Positions 56,324-64,000 of a DNA stretch of 64,000 nucleotides are shown piece after piece. The notes below the pieces were generated by a model that saw only the letters and a program-made list of their open reading frames with translations, ran no database searches and was not told where the DNA came from. The stretch is taken from contig NZ_CP065373.1 of assembly GCF_015710575.1 (NCBI RefSeq), forward strand, positions 310,001 through 374,000, given 5' to 3'. Source of the DNA: Mycolicibacterium mengxianglii. GTDB lineage: Bacteria; Actinomycetota; Actinomycetes; Mycobacteriales; Mycobacteriaceae. The position numbers were made by a program, and so were the translations under genes. Numbering within the stretch: position 1 is the first letter of the stretch; each line of letters begins with the position of its first letter.

Positions 56324-57654
56324 TTCGGCGGGCGTCGGTGCTGTCGGATGGTGCGGTGGATATCCGGGTCGGCGAGCGCATCACCGAGATCGCACCCACG
56401 CTGCGGCCGAAGACCGGTGAGCAGGTCTTCGATGCCGCCGGGGGCCTGGTGGTGCCGGGGCTGCATGACCACCACATGCACGTCCGATCGGCCGCTGCGG
56501 CCGCGGAGTCGGTGGCGGTGGGCCCACCGCAGGTGCGCAGCCGCACCGGTCTTGCACAGGCGCTGGCCGCAGCGGCGCCGCAGGACGGGTGGATCCGGGC
56601 GGTGGGATACCACGAGGCGGTCGCGGGGCCGCTGGACCGCCGCCAGCTCGATGCGTTGGTACCTGTTGTGCCGCTGCGCATTCAACATCGCAGTGGTGCG
56701 CTGTGGATACTCAATTCCGCGGGCCTGGCGCTGGTTGGTCTGCCTGACCACCCCGATGGGCGACTGCTGCGCACGGAGGTGTCACCGGTGCTGCCCCGGC
56801 ACCCACCGCCGCTGCGCGGCCTCAGCGACGCACTGCTGACTCACGGGGTCACCGGGGCCACCGATGCGACCCCCGGACAAACCCAGGCTGATATCGAAGC
56901 CCTTGGTGCAGCCCGACATTCAGGCGATTTCGCGCCGCGGCTGCACTGTCTGGCGCCGCCGGGGATCGGTCCGGTGCGCGGTGTCACGTTGGGCCCTACG
57001 AAGCGGATCCTCGATGATGGCACCCTCGATCTGCACGCGCTCGAACACTGGATCGCGCACTGTCACGGTGCGGGGCGTGGGGTAGCCGTGCACTGTGTCA
57101 CCACCGGTCAGCTCGTGGTGACCCTGGCAGCGTTGCGCAGCGCCGGCACACATCCCGACGACCGCATCGAACATGCCGCCGTCGTACCTGCCGACTGTCT
57201 CGACGACCTCGCAGATCTCGGGGTCACCGTGGTGACGCAGCCCAACTTCGTCGCCGAACGCGGCGACGAGTACCTGACCGATGTCCCCGCTGACGAGCAT
57301 GACCAACTGTGGCGGGTGCGCTCCCTGCGCCGGGCCGGGGTGCGGCTGGCACTGTCCACGGATGCGCCTTTCGGCTCCGCTGATCCCTGGGCGGCCATGC
57401 GGGCGGCGGTACATCGGAGGACGCCCGGCGGTGCGGTCCTCGGTGCCGACGAACGGGTGACACCGCTGGAGGCGCTGCTCGGATTTCTCGGTGCGCCCGA
57501 CAGCCCGGGGACGCCGCGTCGACTGGCGGTGGGGGAGCGCGGAGACCTCTGTGTCCTCGCCGCGCCCGCGGCGGAGGTGCTGGCCGAGCTGTCCTCAGAC
57601 CTCGTGGCCGCCACGGTGATCGACGGAAAACTGTGGTGGCAGCGTGGCGATTGA
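56317..57654 (+). CDS. amidohydrolase family 3 protein (YtcJ-like)
   Basis: A 445-residue amidohydrolase. It shows the entry metal motif VVPGLHDHHMHVRSA (about 50-64), GVAVHCVTTGQLVV, RIEHAAVVPADCLDDL, and the late STDAPFGSADPWAAM with the catalytic Asp, then a short beta-sandwich end. YtcJ-like enzymes hydrolyse amides or formamides; the substrate is unknown. It overlaps the CoA-transferase gene, so the four genes fadD4 to here form one catabolic unit: hydrolyse an amide, activate, hydrate, exchange CoA. I do not recall this set in the Rv0214-Rv0217 interval. Confidence 0.85.
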   Translation: MLIRRASVLSDGAVDIRVGERITEIAPTLRPKTGEQVFDAAGGLVVPGLHDHHMHVRSAAAAAESVAVGPPQVRSRTGLAQALAAAAPQDGWIRAVGYHEAVAGPLDRRQLDALVPVVPLRIQHRSGALWILNSAGLALVGLPDHPDGRLLRTEVSPVLPRHPPPLRGLSDALLTHGVTGATDATPGQTQADIEALGAARHSGDFAPRLHCLAPPGIGPVRGVTLGPTKRILDDGTLDLHALEHWIAHCHGAGRGVAVHCVTTGQLVVTLAALRSAGTHPDDRIEHAAVVPADCLDDLADLGVTVVTQPNFVAERGDEYLTDVPADEHDQLWRVRSLRRAGVRLALSTDAPFGSADPWAAMRAAVHRRTPGGAVLGADERVTPLEALLGFLGAPDSPGTPRRLAVGERGDLCVLAAPAAEVLAELSSDLVAATVIDGKLWWQRGD

Positions 57655-57670
57655 CGGGTCCTGGGCAGTT

Positions 57671-57695
57671 TTCTCAGGGCTCGGTGCACTGAGAA
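57671..57695. terminator. terminator between convergent amidohydrolase and lipW
   Basis: TTCTCAG (57671-57677) and CTGAGAA (57689-57695) form a perfect 7-bp stem with an 11-nt loop, followed by TTT. It is in the 113-nt gap between two converging genes. Confidence 0.45.
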
Positions 57696-57767
57696 TTTGC
57701 ATACCTCTCGACATCCGCTGAGGCGCCGAACCCAAGACAGTCGACGCAGCGGTGGCGGACGGCACGC

Positions 57768-58661
57768 TCAGACTGCGAAAGCGGTCCGCAGGTGCTCGGC
57801 CTGACTGGCGAAGAACTCCTGGGACACAAGTGATTTCGCGGCGATCTGGTCGAAGCCGTGGAAGGCACCTTCGACCACCTCCAGCTCGCACGGCACGTTG
57901 GCCGCCATCAGGCGTTCCGCATAGACGATGTCCTCGTCATGGAACAGATCCAGTGTGCCGACGCCGATCCAGGCCGGCGGCAGGCCCGCGAGATCGGTAC
58001 GCCGTGCCGGCACCGCGCTGTCGGGGTCGGCGTCGCGCAGGTAGGCGGACCAGCCGAACCGGTTCGATCGGCGGTTCCACAATCGCGCTTCAACCTTGTC
58101 GAGATGCGTGTGGTGGCCGGTGCGGTCATCGAGCATGGGGTACACCAACAGCTGTGCGACGGGTTTGACCTCGCCGTGGTCACGGGCCCAGAAGGCAAGT
58201 GCGGCAGCGAGTCCGCCGCCTGCGCTGGCGCCACCGATGGCGATCCGCGTCGGGTCCACGGCAGGCAGTCGGGCCAGCCACTGCAGCGCTGCGTAACAGT
58301 CTTCGAGCCCGGCTGGGTATGGATGTTCCGGAGCCAGGCGGTATTCGGTGGCGGCAATGGTGATGCCGAGCTCGCGGGCAAGTCGCCGGCACATGCGGTC
58401 GTCCTGCTGGGCGGTGCCGATGACATATCCGCCGCCGTGAATCCACAACAGCGCCGGGCCCGGTTCGGTGCGACCGGGTGGGCGGTGCAGCCGGATGTTG
58501 ATGCCCTCGGCGGTGGTCAGTACCTCCACGCCGGGAGCGGGAAGGCGCTTCTGCAGATTCTGCAGCCGCCGGACCGCAGGAAGTACACCGGGCCGGATGG
58601 GGGCGCGGGGCAGTCTCCGTGCGGCAGCACGGAGTTCGGGATGGAAGTCGGTGATCGCCAC
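57768..58661 (-). CDS. lipW: esterase/lipase of the HSL family (LipW-like, Rv0217c)
   Basis: A 297-residue hormone-sensitive-lipase-type esterase. It has the oxyanion motif LLWIHGGGYVIG (about 72-83), EYRLAPEHPYPAGLEDCYA, the nucleophile in IAIGGASAGGGLAAALA (Ser about 146), the acid in VGTLDLFHDED and the His in VEGAFHGFD. It cleaves short-to-medium acyl esters in the cytoplasm or at the membrane. The GTG lies 7 nt after a TAGTCT -10 box. Length and place near lipC agree with Rv0217c. Confidence 0.85.
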   Translation of the reverse strand: MAITDFHPELRAAARRLPRAPIRPGVLPAVRRLQNLQKRLPAPGVEVLTTAEGINIRLHRPPGRTEPGPALLWIHGGGYVIGTAQQDDRMCRRLARELGITIAATEYRLAPEHPYPAGLEDCYAALQWLARLPAVDPTRIAIGGASAGGGLAAALAFWARDHGEVKPVAQLLVYPMLDDRTGHHTHLDKVEARLWNRRSNRFGWSAYLRDADPDSAVPARRTDLAGLPPAWIGVGTLDLFHDEDIVYAERLMAANVPCELEVVEGAFHGFDQIAAKSLVSQEFFASQAEHLRTAFAV

Positions 58662-58668
58662 CCGGCCG

Positions 58669-58674
58669 AGACTA
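58669..58674 (-). promoter_or_regulatory. -10 box, leaderless lipW transcript
   Basis: TAGTCT on the minus strand ends 7 nt before the GTG start. The 241-nt gap to the divergent lipC also holds an AT-rich stretch at about 58845-58885. Confidence 0.4.
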
Positions 58675-58902
58675 CAAGTTAACTATTCAAGGAGTCGGCG
58701 GTTTCGGATCCATCTATCACCTATCTATCCACCCGTGGTCGTGCGCAATATGCACACCCCGGCAGACGTCCGAGCGACAACGAATCGTCCGATGTACCAC
58801 GGGATGTCGCAAGGGGCAAGCGTGATGGTGCGGTGTTTGTCACAGTGTGGTAGACAGTTTTTTAGGTTTGTCAATACTGACCGGTGATAGGGGGGACGTT
58901 TC

Positions 58903-60129
58903 GTGACGACGGCACGACCGGATGTCCGGTATCCCGGCCCGACGATGTGGACCCGCGCCCGCTGGCTGGCTAAAGCACGCCCATCTGACTATCTGCTGGC
59001 CATGAGCGTCGGATCGGCGTCACTACCGGTGGTCGGTAAATATCTCGAGCCGCTGGGCGGCATGACGGCAATGAGTATCTGGGGCTGTCGGCACGCACCG
59101 GAGTTCCTCGCCGCGTCCGCGAAGTCCTGGTTCACCCCGGGTATCGCAGAGATCAAGCAGCGCGAACGCGATCAGACCAACTCGGTATCCGAGGCGGCCC
59201 TGCGTGGGGTGGTGCCCGCATCGGATCTCGACATCACCTGGCCCGAACCAGAGCGCACGCCACCGCTGTGGAAAGCCTTGGAGCACCGCAAGAACATCCA
59301 CCGCTCGTCGGTGCAGTACGGCGACAACCCCTCCCAGCTGCTGGACGTGTGGCGCCGCGATGACCTACCCACCGAACCGGCCCCGGTGTTGCTGTTCGTT
59401 CCGGGCGGGGCGTGGGTGCACGGCAGCCGCATCCTGCAGGGTTACGCGTTGATGGACCACATGGCCGCCGCCGGCTGGGTGTGTCTGTCGATCGACTACC
59501 GGGTGTCTCCGAATCACCGATGGCCCCAACACATCACCGATGTCAAGGCGGCCATCGCGTGGGCCCGCGCGAACGTTGATCGGTACGGCGGCGACCGCAA
59601 CTTCGTCGCCATCGCCGGGTGTTCGGCAGGCGGTCACCTCGCGGCGCTGGCCGGCCTGACCCCCAATGACCCCGAGCTGCAACCGGGCGTACCGGAGGGC
59701 TCGGACACCTCGGTGGATGCCGTGGTCGGAATCTACGGCCGCTACTGCTGGGAAGACCGTTCCACGGTGGAACGTGCCCGCTTCGTGGACTTCTTGGAGC
59801 GGGTGGTGGTCAAGCGCAAGATCGACCGGCACCCGGAGGTCTTCCGTCGTGCCTCGCCCTTGGCGATGGTGCATCCCGACGCCCCGCCGTTTCTGGTGAT
59901 CCACGGCAGTGGAGACACCGTGATTCCGGTCCCGCAGGCCCGCGCTTTTGTCGAGCGCCTGCAGTCCGTGTCGCGTTCGGTGGTCAGCTACATGGAGCTG
60001 CCCGGTGCGGGGCATGCCTTCGACATGACCGACGGGGCCCGTACGGGTGCGATGTCGACGGCAATCGGACTGTTCCTGAACCACATTCATCGCAACCACA
60101 CAACGATCCCGGCTAAAGAGGTCATCTGA
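58903..60129 (+). CDS. lipC: esterase LipC (Rv0220-like)
   Basis: A 408-residue alpha/beta hydrolase. The N-terminal 130 residues contain weakly hydrophobic segments and probably contact the membrane. The catalytic domain shows LLFVPGGAWVHG (oxyanion), SIDYRVSPNHRWPQHITDVK, the nucleophile in VAIAGCSAGGHLAALAGLT, the acid in HGSGDTVIP and the His in LPGAGHAFDM. M. tuberculosis LipC is a surface esterase. The GTG follows GGGGGGA. It lies 27 nt before a WS/DGAT gene, the same order as Rv0220-Rv0221. Confidence 0.9.
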   Translation: MTTARPDVRYPGPTMWTRARWLAKARPSDYLLAMSVGSASLPVVGKYLEPLGGMTAMSIWGCRHAPEFLAASAKSWFTPGIAEIKQRERDQTNSVSEAALRGVVPASDLDITWPEPERTPPLWKALEHRKNIHRSSVQYGDNPSQLLDVWRRDDLPTEPAPVLLFVPGGAWVHGSRILQGYALMDHMAAAGWVCLSIDYRVSPNHRWPQHITDVKAAIAWARANVDRYGGDRNFVAIAGCSAGGHLAALAGLTPNDPELQPGVPEGSDTSVDAVVGIYGRYCWEDRSTVERARFVDFLERVVVKRKIDRHPEVFRRASPLAMVHPDAPPFLVIHGSGDTVIPVPQARAFVERLQSVSRSVVSYMELPGAGHAFDMTDGARTGAMSTAIGLFLNHIHRNHTTIPAKEVI

Positions 60130-60143
60130 CGCCCGGCCGCTTG

Positions 60144-60149
60144 TATCGT
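60144..60149 (+). promoter_or_regulatory. -10 box, leaderless WS/DGAT transcript
   Basis: TATCGT ends 7 nt before the ATG, within the 27-nt gap after lipC, so this gene can be transcribed separately from lipC. Confidence 0.4.
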
Positions 60150-60156
60150 CCCTTGC

Positions 60157-61578
60157 ATGAAGCGGTTGAGTGGCTGGGACGCCATGCTCTTGTACAGCGA
60201 GACGCCCAACGTGCACATGCACACCCTCAAGATCGCCATCATCGAAATCGGCGACATCGGGGGACGCACCTTCGGGGTCCAGGAGTTCCGGGACGTCTTA
60301 CGCGGCCGACTCCACAAGCTGGCCCCGTTCCGCTACCAGCTCGTTGACATCCCGTACAAATTCCATCGCCCCATGTGGCGGGAGAACTGCGACGTCGACC
60401 TCGAATACCACATCCGGCCGGTGACGTTGCCGGCCCCGGGTGGACGCCGAGAACTCGACGAGGCCATCGGGCGGATCGCCAGCACGCCGCTGGACCGCAA
60501 GCGTCCGCTGTGGGAGATGTACTTCATCGACGGGCTGGCCGACGGGCGCATCGCCGTGGTCGGAAAGATCCACCACGCGCTGGCCGACGGTGTCGCGTCA
60601 GCCAACCTCATGGCACAGGGGATGGATCTGCAGGCGGGGCCGCACGGCGACGACGACACCTATGTCCCCGACCCGCCCCCTTCCCGCAGCGAGCTGCTCC
60701 GCACCGCTCTGCGGGATCATCTTCGCCAGATAGGCCGGGTGCCTGCGACGTTCAAGTACACCTCGGAGGGGGTCAACCGGGTCCGCAGGAGCACCCGCAA
60801 GCTCTCACCGGAGCTGACCCGCCCGTTCGCGCCACCGCCGAGCTTCATCAACCACATCCTCACCACCGACCGCACGTTCGCCACGGCCTCGCTGGCACTG
60901 GCCGACATCAAGGAGACCAGCAAGCACCTCGGCGTCTCCATCAACGACCTGGTGCTGGCCATCTCGGGCGGTGCATTGCGGAAGCTGTTGCTGCAGTACG
61001 ACGGTAAGGCCGACCACCCGCTGCTGGCGTCGGTACCGATGAGCTACGACTTCTCCCGCGAACGGATCTCCGGCAATTACTTCACCGGCGTGCTGATCCC
61101 GGTTCCGGTCGACAGCGACGATCCGCTGGAGCGGGTACAGCGGGCACATGAAGCTGCTACTTCGGCCAAAGAGAGCAACAATCTGATCGGTCCGGAACTG
61201 ATCAGCCGTTGGTCCAACTACATGCCGCCGGTCGCCGCGGAGTCACTGTTCCGCTGGCTGTCCAACCGGGACGGTGAGAACAAGGTGCTCAACCTCAACA
61301 TCTCGAATGTTCCCGGCCCCCGCGAATACGGCCGGGTGGGCGGGGCGCTGGTCACCGAGATCTACAGCGTGGGTCCGCTGACCGCGAGCAGTGGCCTCAA
61401 CATCACTGTCTGGAGCTACGTCGACGAGTTCAACATCTCGGTGATCGCCGACGGTGCCACCGTCGACGACCCGCATGAGGTGACCTCGGCGCTGCTCGAC
61501 GAATTCATCGAGATCCGGCGGGCGGCAGGGCTTTCCGAAGAACTGACCGCCGTCGAAAAGGCGATGGCGCAGGCCTGA
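60157..61578 (+). CDS. WS/DGAT family acyltransferase (triacylglycerol synthase, Rv0221-like)
   Basis: A 473-residue wax ester synthase / diacylglycerol acyltransferase that makes storage lipid from acyl-CoA. The catalytic motif is IAVVGKIHHALADGVASANL (HHxxxDG, about 137-143). The N-terminal MKRLSGWDAMLLYSETPNVHMH, RPLWEMYFIDGL and C-terminal NISNVPGPREYGRV, ITVWSYVDEFNISVIAD are standard blocks. It is placed after lipC as in Rv0220-Rv0221. Its other side is joined to lipO-fadD12-like genes, which in M. tuberculosis lie next to another family member (Rv1425, recalled), so either orthology is possible. Confidence 0.92.
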   Translation: MKRLSGWDAMLLYSETPNVHMHTLKIAIIEIGDIGGRTFGVQEFRDVLRGRLHKLAPFRYQLVDIPYKFHRPMWRENCDVDLEYHIRPVTLPAPGGRRELDEAIGRIASTPLDRKRPLWEMYFIDGLADGRIAVVGKIHHALADGVASANLMAQGMDLQAGPHGDDDTYVPDPPPSRSELLRTALRDHLRQIGRVPATFKYTSEGVNRVRRSTRKLSPELTRPFAPPPSFINHILTTDRTFATASLALADIKETSKHLGVSINDLVLAISGGALRKLLLQYDGKADHPLLASVPMSYDFSRERISGNYFTGVLIPVPVDSDDPLERVQRAHEAATSAKESNNLIGPELISRWSNYMPPVAAESLFRWLSNRDGENKVLNLNISNVPGPREYGRVGGALVTEIYSVGPLTASSGLNITVWSYVDEFNISVIADGATVDDPHEVTSALLDEFIEIRRAAGLSEELTAVEKAMAQA

Positions 61579-61580
61579 CC

Positions 61581-62846
61581 TCACCCCGCGTCGGTGGCGC
61601 CTGGATGATGTTTGGCGTGCACCCAGGACAGGAACCGCTCGATGGCCTCGGCGGTGTAGTGGCCGCGCGGCGATCCGAAGAAGTCGAACGCGTGCTGGGC
61701 GTGCGGCACCTCGCAGTAGGCGACGGTGGACTCCGAGACCTTGCGCAGCGCATCCACGAAGTCGCGGCCTTCCGGCACCGGGATGATCGAGTCGTCGGTG
61801 CCGTGCAGCACGAAAAACGGTGGTGCATCGGAGCGCAGCCGTTCGATCGGGGAGGCATCGACGTAGACGTCGCGGTGCTCCTCGAAGGATGTCTTGGTGA
61901 CGAATTTCTCCAGGAACTTGATGAATTCGGGCCGGCCGGTCCCTTCGGTGCTGAACCAGTCGTAGCGGCCGTACACCGGCACGGCGGCGACCACCGAGGT
62001 GTCGGCATCCTCGAAACCGGGCTGGTAGGCAGGGTCATTCGGTGTCAGCGCGGTCAAGGCCGTCAGGTGCCCGCCGGCAGAACCACCGCTGATCGCGATG
62101 AAGTCCGGATCGCCGCCGTAGTCGGCGATGTTCTCCTTGACCCAGGCCAGCGCGCGTTTGACGTCGACGATGTGGTCGGGCCAGCTGTGCCGCGGGCTCA
62201 CCCGGTAGGCGATCGAGACACAGACCCAGCCCCGCTCGGCGAGGTGGCTCAACAAGGGGTATGCCTGGGGGCGACGCATGCCGATGGCCCAGGCGCCGCC
62301 GGGCACCTGCAGCAGCACCGGGGCGCGGCCGTCAAGCGGGAGGTCGGAGCGACGCCAGACGTCGGCAAGGTTGGCCCGGCCATGGGGCCCGTAGCGGACC
62401 GTGCTCTTCTTCTCGACGTAGCGCCGACGTGACCAGCCGGTGGTGAACACACCTTTGCGCCGGCGTGCATCGCGCGCCGGTTGTGACGACTCGGCGATCG
62501 CGCGGTAGTCATCGCCCAGCGCCTCCCGAAGAGCCGCGTCAAACACCGGCTCGCTGCGCACATTTCGGCGCTGGATGAGGATCAACAGGGCCCACGCCAC
62601 CGCTGTGGTCCCCAGGGCGAGTCGGCCCTGGGTGCCGCGGAAATCACCACGGATTCCGCGGCGCACGGCGTCGAGGACCGAGCCGACCAGATACAGCGGG
62701 GCCATCTCGGTGGTGGGCCAGCCGAACGCGAAGATCGGGATGGTGATGTAGCCCTTGCGGGCCAGCGGGCGGACACCGTTGGCGGCATTGGTGACCTCGG
62801 CGACGGCCCGCACCAGCGGCCAGCGACGCCTAGCCACGGTCGGCAT
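61581..62846 (-). CDS. lipO: LipC-like esterase (LipO, Rv1426c-like)
   Basis: A 421-residue alpha/beta hydrolase, a paralogue of LipC. The N-terminal part has two hydrophobic stretches (about 45-65 and 80-98). The catalytic core has VLLQVPGGAWAIG, SIAYRVSPRHSWPDHIVDVK, the nucleophile in IAISGGSAGGHLTALTALT, the acid in HGTDDSIIPVP and the His in VPHAQHAFDFFG. Start at ATG 62846 overlaps the end of the fadD gene by 17 nt, so the ligase and esterase are coupled. The 420-residue length and neighbour fit LipO next to FadD12 in M. tuberculosis (recalled). Confidence 0.82.
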   Translation of the reverse strand: MPTVARRRWPLVRAVAEVTNAANGVRPLARKGYITIPIFAFGWPTTEMAPLYLVGSVLDAVRRGIRGDFRGTQGRLALGTTAVAWALLILIQRRNVRSEPVFDAALREALGDDYRAIAESSQPARDARRRKGVFTTGWSRRRYVEKKSTVRYGPHGRANLADVWRRSDLPLDGRAPVLLQVPGGAWAIGMRRPQAYPLLSHLAERGWVCVSIAYRVSPRHSWPDHIVDVKRALAWVKENIADYGGDPDFIAISGGSAGGHLTALTALTPNDPAYQPGFEDADTSVVAAVPVYGRYDWFSTEGTGRPEFIKFLEKFVTKTSFEEHRDVYVDASPIERLRSDAPPFFVLHGTDDSIIPVPEGRDFVDALRKVSESTVAYCEVPHAQHAFDFFGSPRGHYTAEAIERFLSWVHAKHHPGATDAG

Positions 62847-64000
62847 CCGGCGTGGCCAGCGCCTGCAGTTCGCGGCGTAGCACCTTGCCGGTGTTGTTGC
62901 GGGGTAGTTCGTCGAGCACCGTGATATCGCGCGGCACTTTGTAATTGGCCAGGTTGTCGCGGACGTGCTGTTTGAGTTCCTCAGGGGTGGCGTGCTCGCT
63001 GAGCACCACGAACGCCACCAGACGCTGGCCGTACGATTCGTCGTCGACACCGATCACGTTGGCCTCGGCGACGGCCGCGTGTGTCATCAAGGTCTTCTCC
63101 ACTTCGATCGGGTACACGTTCTCGCCGCCGGAGACGATCATCTCGTCGTCGCGGCCCACCACGAACAGGCGACCCTCGGCGTCGACGCGACCCAGATCCC
63201 CGGAGGCCATGAAACCGTCGTGGAAGTCCTTCGTGGTGCCGCTTGTATACCCATCGAACTGACTTGTATTGCGCACGAATATCTGGCCGACCTCGCCGAC
63301 CGGCACCTCGGTGAAGGTGTCGTCCAGGATTCGGATCTCGGTGCCGATCACGGGCCGGCCGGCGGTGTCGGGTGCGGCGCGCAGATCCTGCGGGGTGGCG
63401 GTGGCGATCATGCCCGCCTCGGTGGCGTTGTAGTTGTTGTAGATGATGTCGCCGAACTGGTCCATGAACTTGACCACCGCGTCGGGCCGCATCCGGGACC
63501 CCGAGGCCGTGGCGAAGCGCAGTGAGCGGCCGCGGTAGCGGCGGCGCACCTCCTCGGGCAGGTCGACGATGCGATCGAACATCACCGGCACGACACACAA
63601 TCCGTATGCCTCGTGCTCGTCGACCAATTTCAGCGTCGCTTCGGGGTCGAAACGTCGCTGGGTCACCACCGTGCACGCCATCGATGCGGCGAACACCAAC
63701 TGAGAGAATCCCCACGCGTGGAACATCGGGGCCACCACCACGACGGTCTTCTCGGTGCGCCACGGAACGCGTTCCAAGATCGCCTTGAGTTCGTTGACCC
63801 CGCCGCCGGTGCGGGCGGCACCCTTCGGGGTGCCCGTAGTCCCGGACGTGAGCAGAATGAGTTTGCCCTTGCTCGAAGGCTTTTGGGGATGTTCGCCGGC
63901 GTGTTCGGCGATCAGCGCTTCGACGGTGCGCACATCGGCGGGATGGCTGTCGGTCCAGCCGAGGATTCGCACCGTGTCCGGGTTGTCGGCCAGTGCGGTG
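62830..64000 (-). CDS. fadD12: acyl-CoA synthetase, C-terminal part (FadD12-like), runs off the window
   Basis: About 390 residues of an adenylate-forming ligase are present; the N-terminal 140 or so lie beyond the right edge, and the frame is open through the last base. It shows LILLTSGTTGTPKGAAR (P-loop), VVAPMFHAWGFSQLVFA, YNNYNATEAGMIA, GDLGRVDAEGRLFVVGRDDEM, IVSGGENVYPIEVE and the catalytic Lys in LPRNNTGKVLRREL. It activates long-chain acids. Symbol by neighbour lipO only, so tentative; other FadD paralogues are possible. Confidence 0.8.
   Translation of the reverse strand, partial: TALADNPDTVRILGWTDSHPADVRTVEALIAEHAGEHPQKPSSKGKLILLTSGTTGTPKGAARTGGGVNELKAILERVPWRTEKTVVVVAPMFHAWGFSQLVFAASMACTVVTQRRFDPEATLKLVDEHEAYGLCVVPVMFDRIVDLPEEVRRRYRGRSLRFATASGSRMRPDAVVKFMDQFGDIIYNNYNATEAGMIATATPQDLRAAPDTAGRPVIGTEIRILDDTFTEVPVGEVGQIFVRNTSQFDGYTSGTTKDFHDGFMASGDLGRVDAEGRLFVVGRDDEMIVSGGENVYPIEVEKTLMTHAAVAEANVIGVDDESYGQRLVAFVVLSEHATPEELKQHVRDNLANYKVPRDITVLDELPRNNTGKVLRRELQALATPDADRG

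Overview
The window is high-GC actinobacterial DNA and is almost certainly chromosome of a non-tuberculous, probably environmental Mycobacterium/Mycolicibacterium. Diagnostic content includes a mce1-type operon end with four Mce-associated genes, MmpL3 and MmpL11, haemophore-family proteins, Zmp1, OmamA, RicR, SigG, a WS/DGAT acyltransferase, GTP-type PEP carboxykinase and many FadD/Lip genes. Gene order largely follows what I recall of M. tuberculosis Rv0172-Rv0221 (recalled, not searched), with accessory blocks inserted.

Layout. 1-5.8 kb: end of mce1 (mce1D tail, lprK, mce1F, four mas genes, one with an RDD domain). 5.9-18.5 kb: accessory block with a DUF1275 membrane protein, a frameshifted Lrp regulator divergent from a four-enzyme operon that looks built for (N-acyl-)D-amino acid breakdown, a secreted phosphodiester-glycosidase-like protein, a lipoprotein sugar dehydrogenase, pirin/MarR, an alcohol dehydrogenase under a KstR-type operator, and L-lactate dehydrogenase. 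18.5-30 kb: sigG, monoacylglycerol lipase with a catalytically dead-looking hydrolase lipoprotein, quinone reductase, a DUF2786/metallopeptidase/O-methyltransferase operon, a flavin monooxygenase, ilvD, a copper-type DUF305-ricR operon, a frameshifted thiamine-binding protein gene, and an L,D-transpeptidase. 30-50.6 kb: envelope-centred region with zmp1, omamA, mmpL11, two haemophore genes running into a two-component system, a YbhN-type flippase-like protein, an AI-2E-family exporter, mmpL3, an NYN nuclease-like protein, trmB, and a pair of GTPase-like proteins with degenerate P-loops. 50.6-64 kb: pckA followed by lipid-activation genes (fadD4, crotonase, CoA-transferase, amidohydrolase, lipW, lipC, WS/DGAT, lipO, fadD12-like).

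How the parts fit. Much of the window serves lipid handling: import (mce1, mas, omamA), export to the envelope (MmpL3, MmpL11), hydrolysis (Rv0183-like lipase, LipC/W/O), activation (FadD), storage (WS/DGAT) and gluconeogenic outflow (PckA). Haem (haemophores plus MmpL11) and copper (RicR) circuits are interleaved.

Regulation readable from sequence: a RicR palindrome, a KstR-consensus site over a promoter, small TGACA-type palindromes, several strong intergenic hairpins, and twelve genes whose start codon lies 6-7 nt after a TANNNT -10 box, the signature of leaderless mycobacterial transcripts. I saw no tRNA, rRNA, CRISPR array, insertion sequence or phage.
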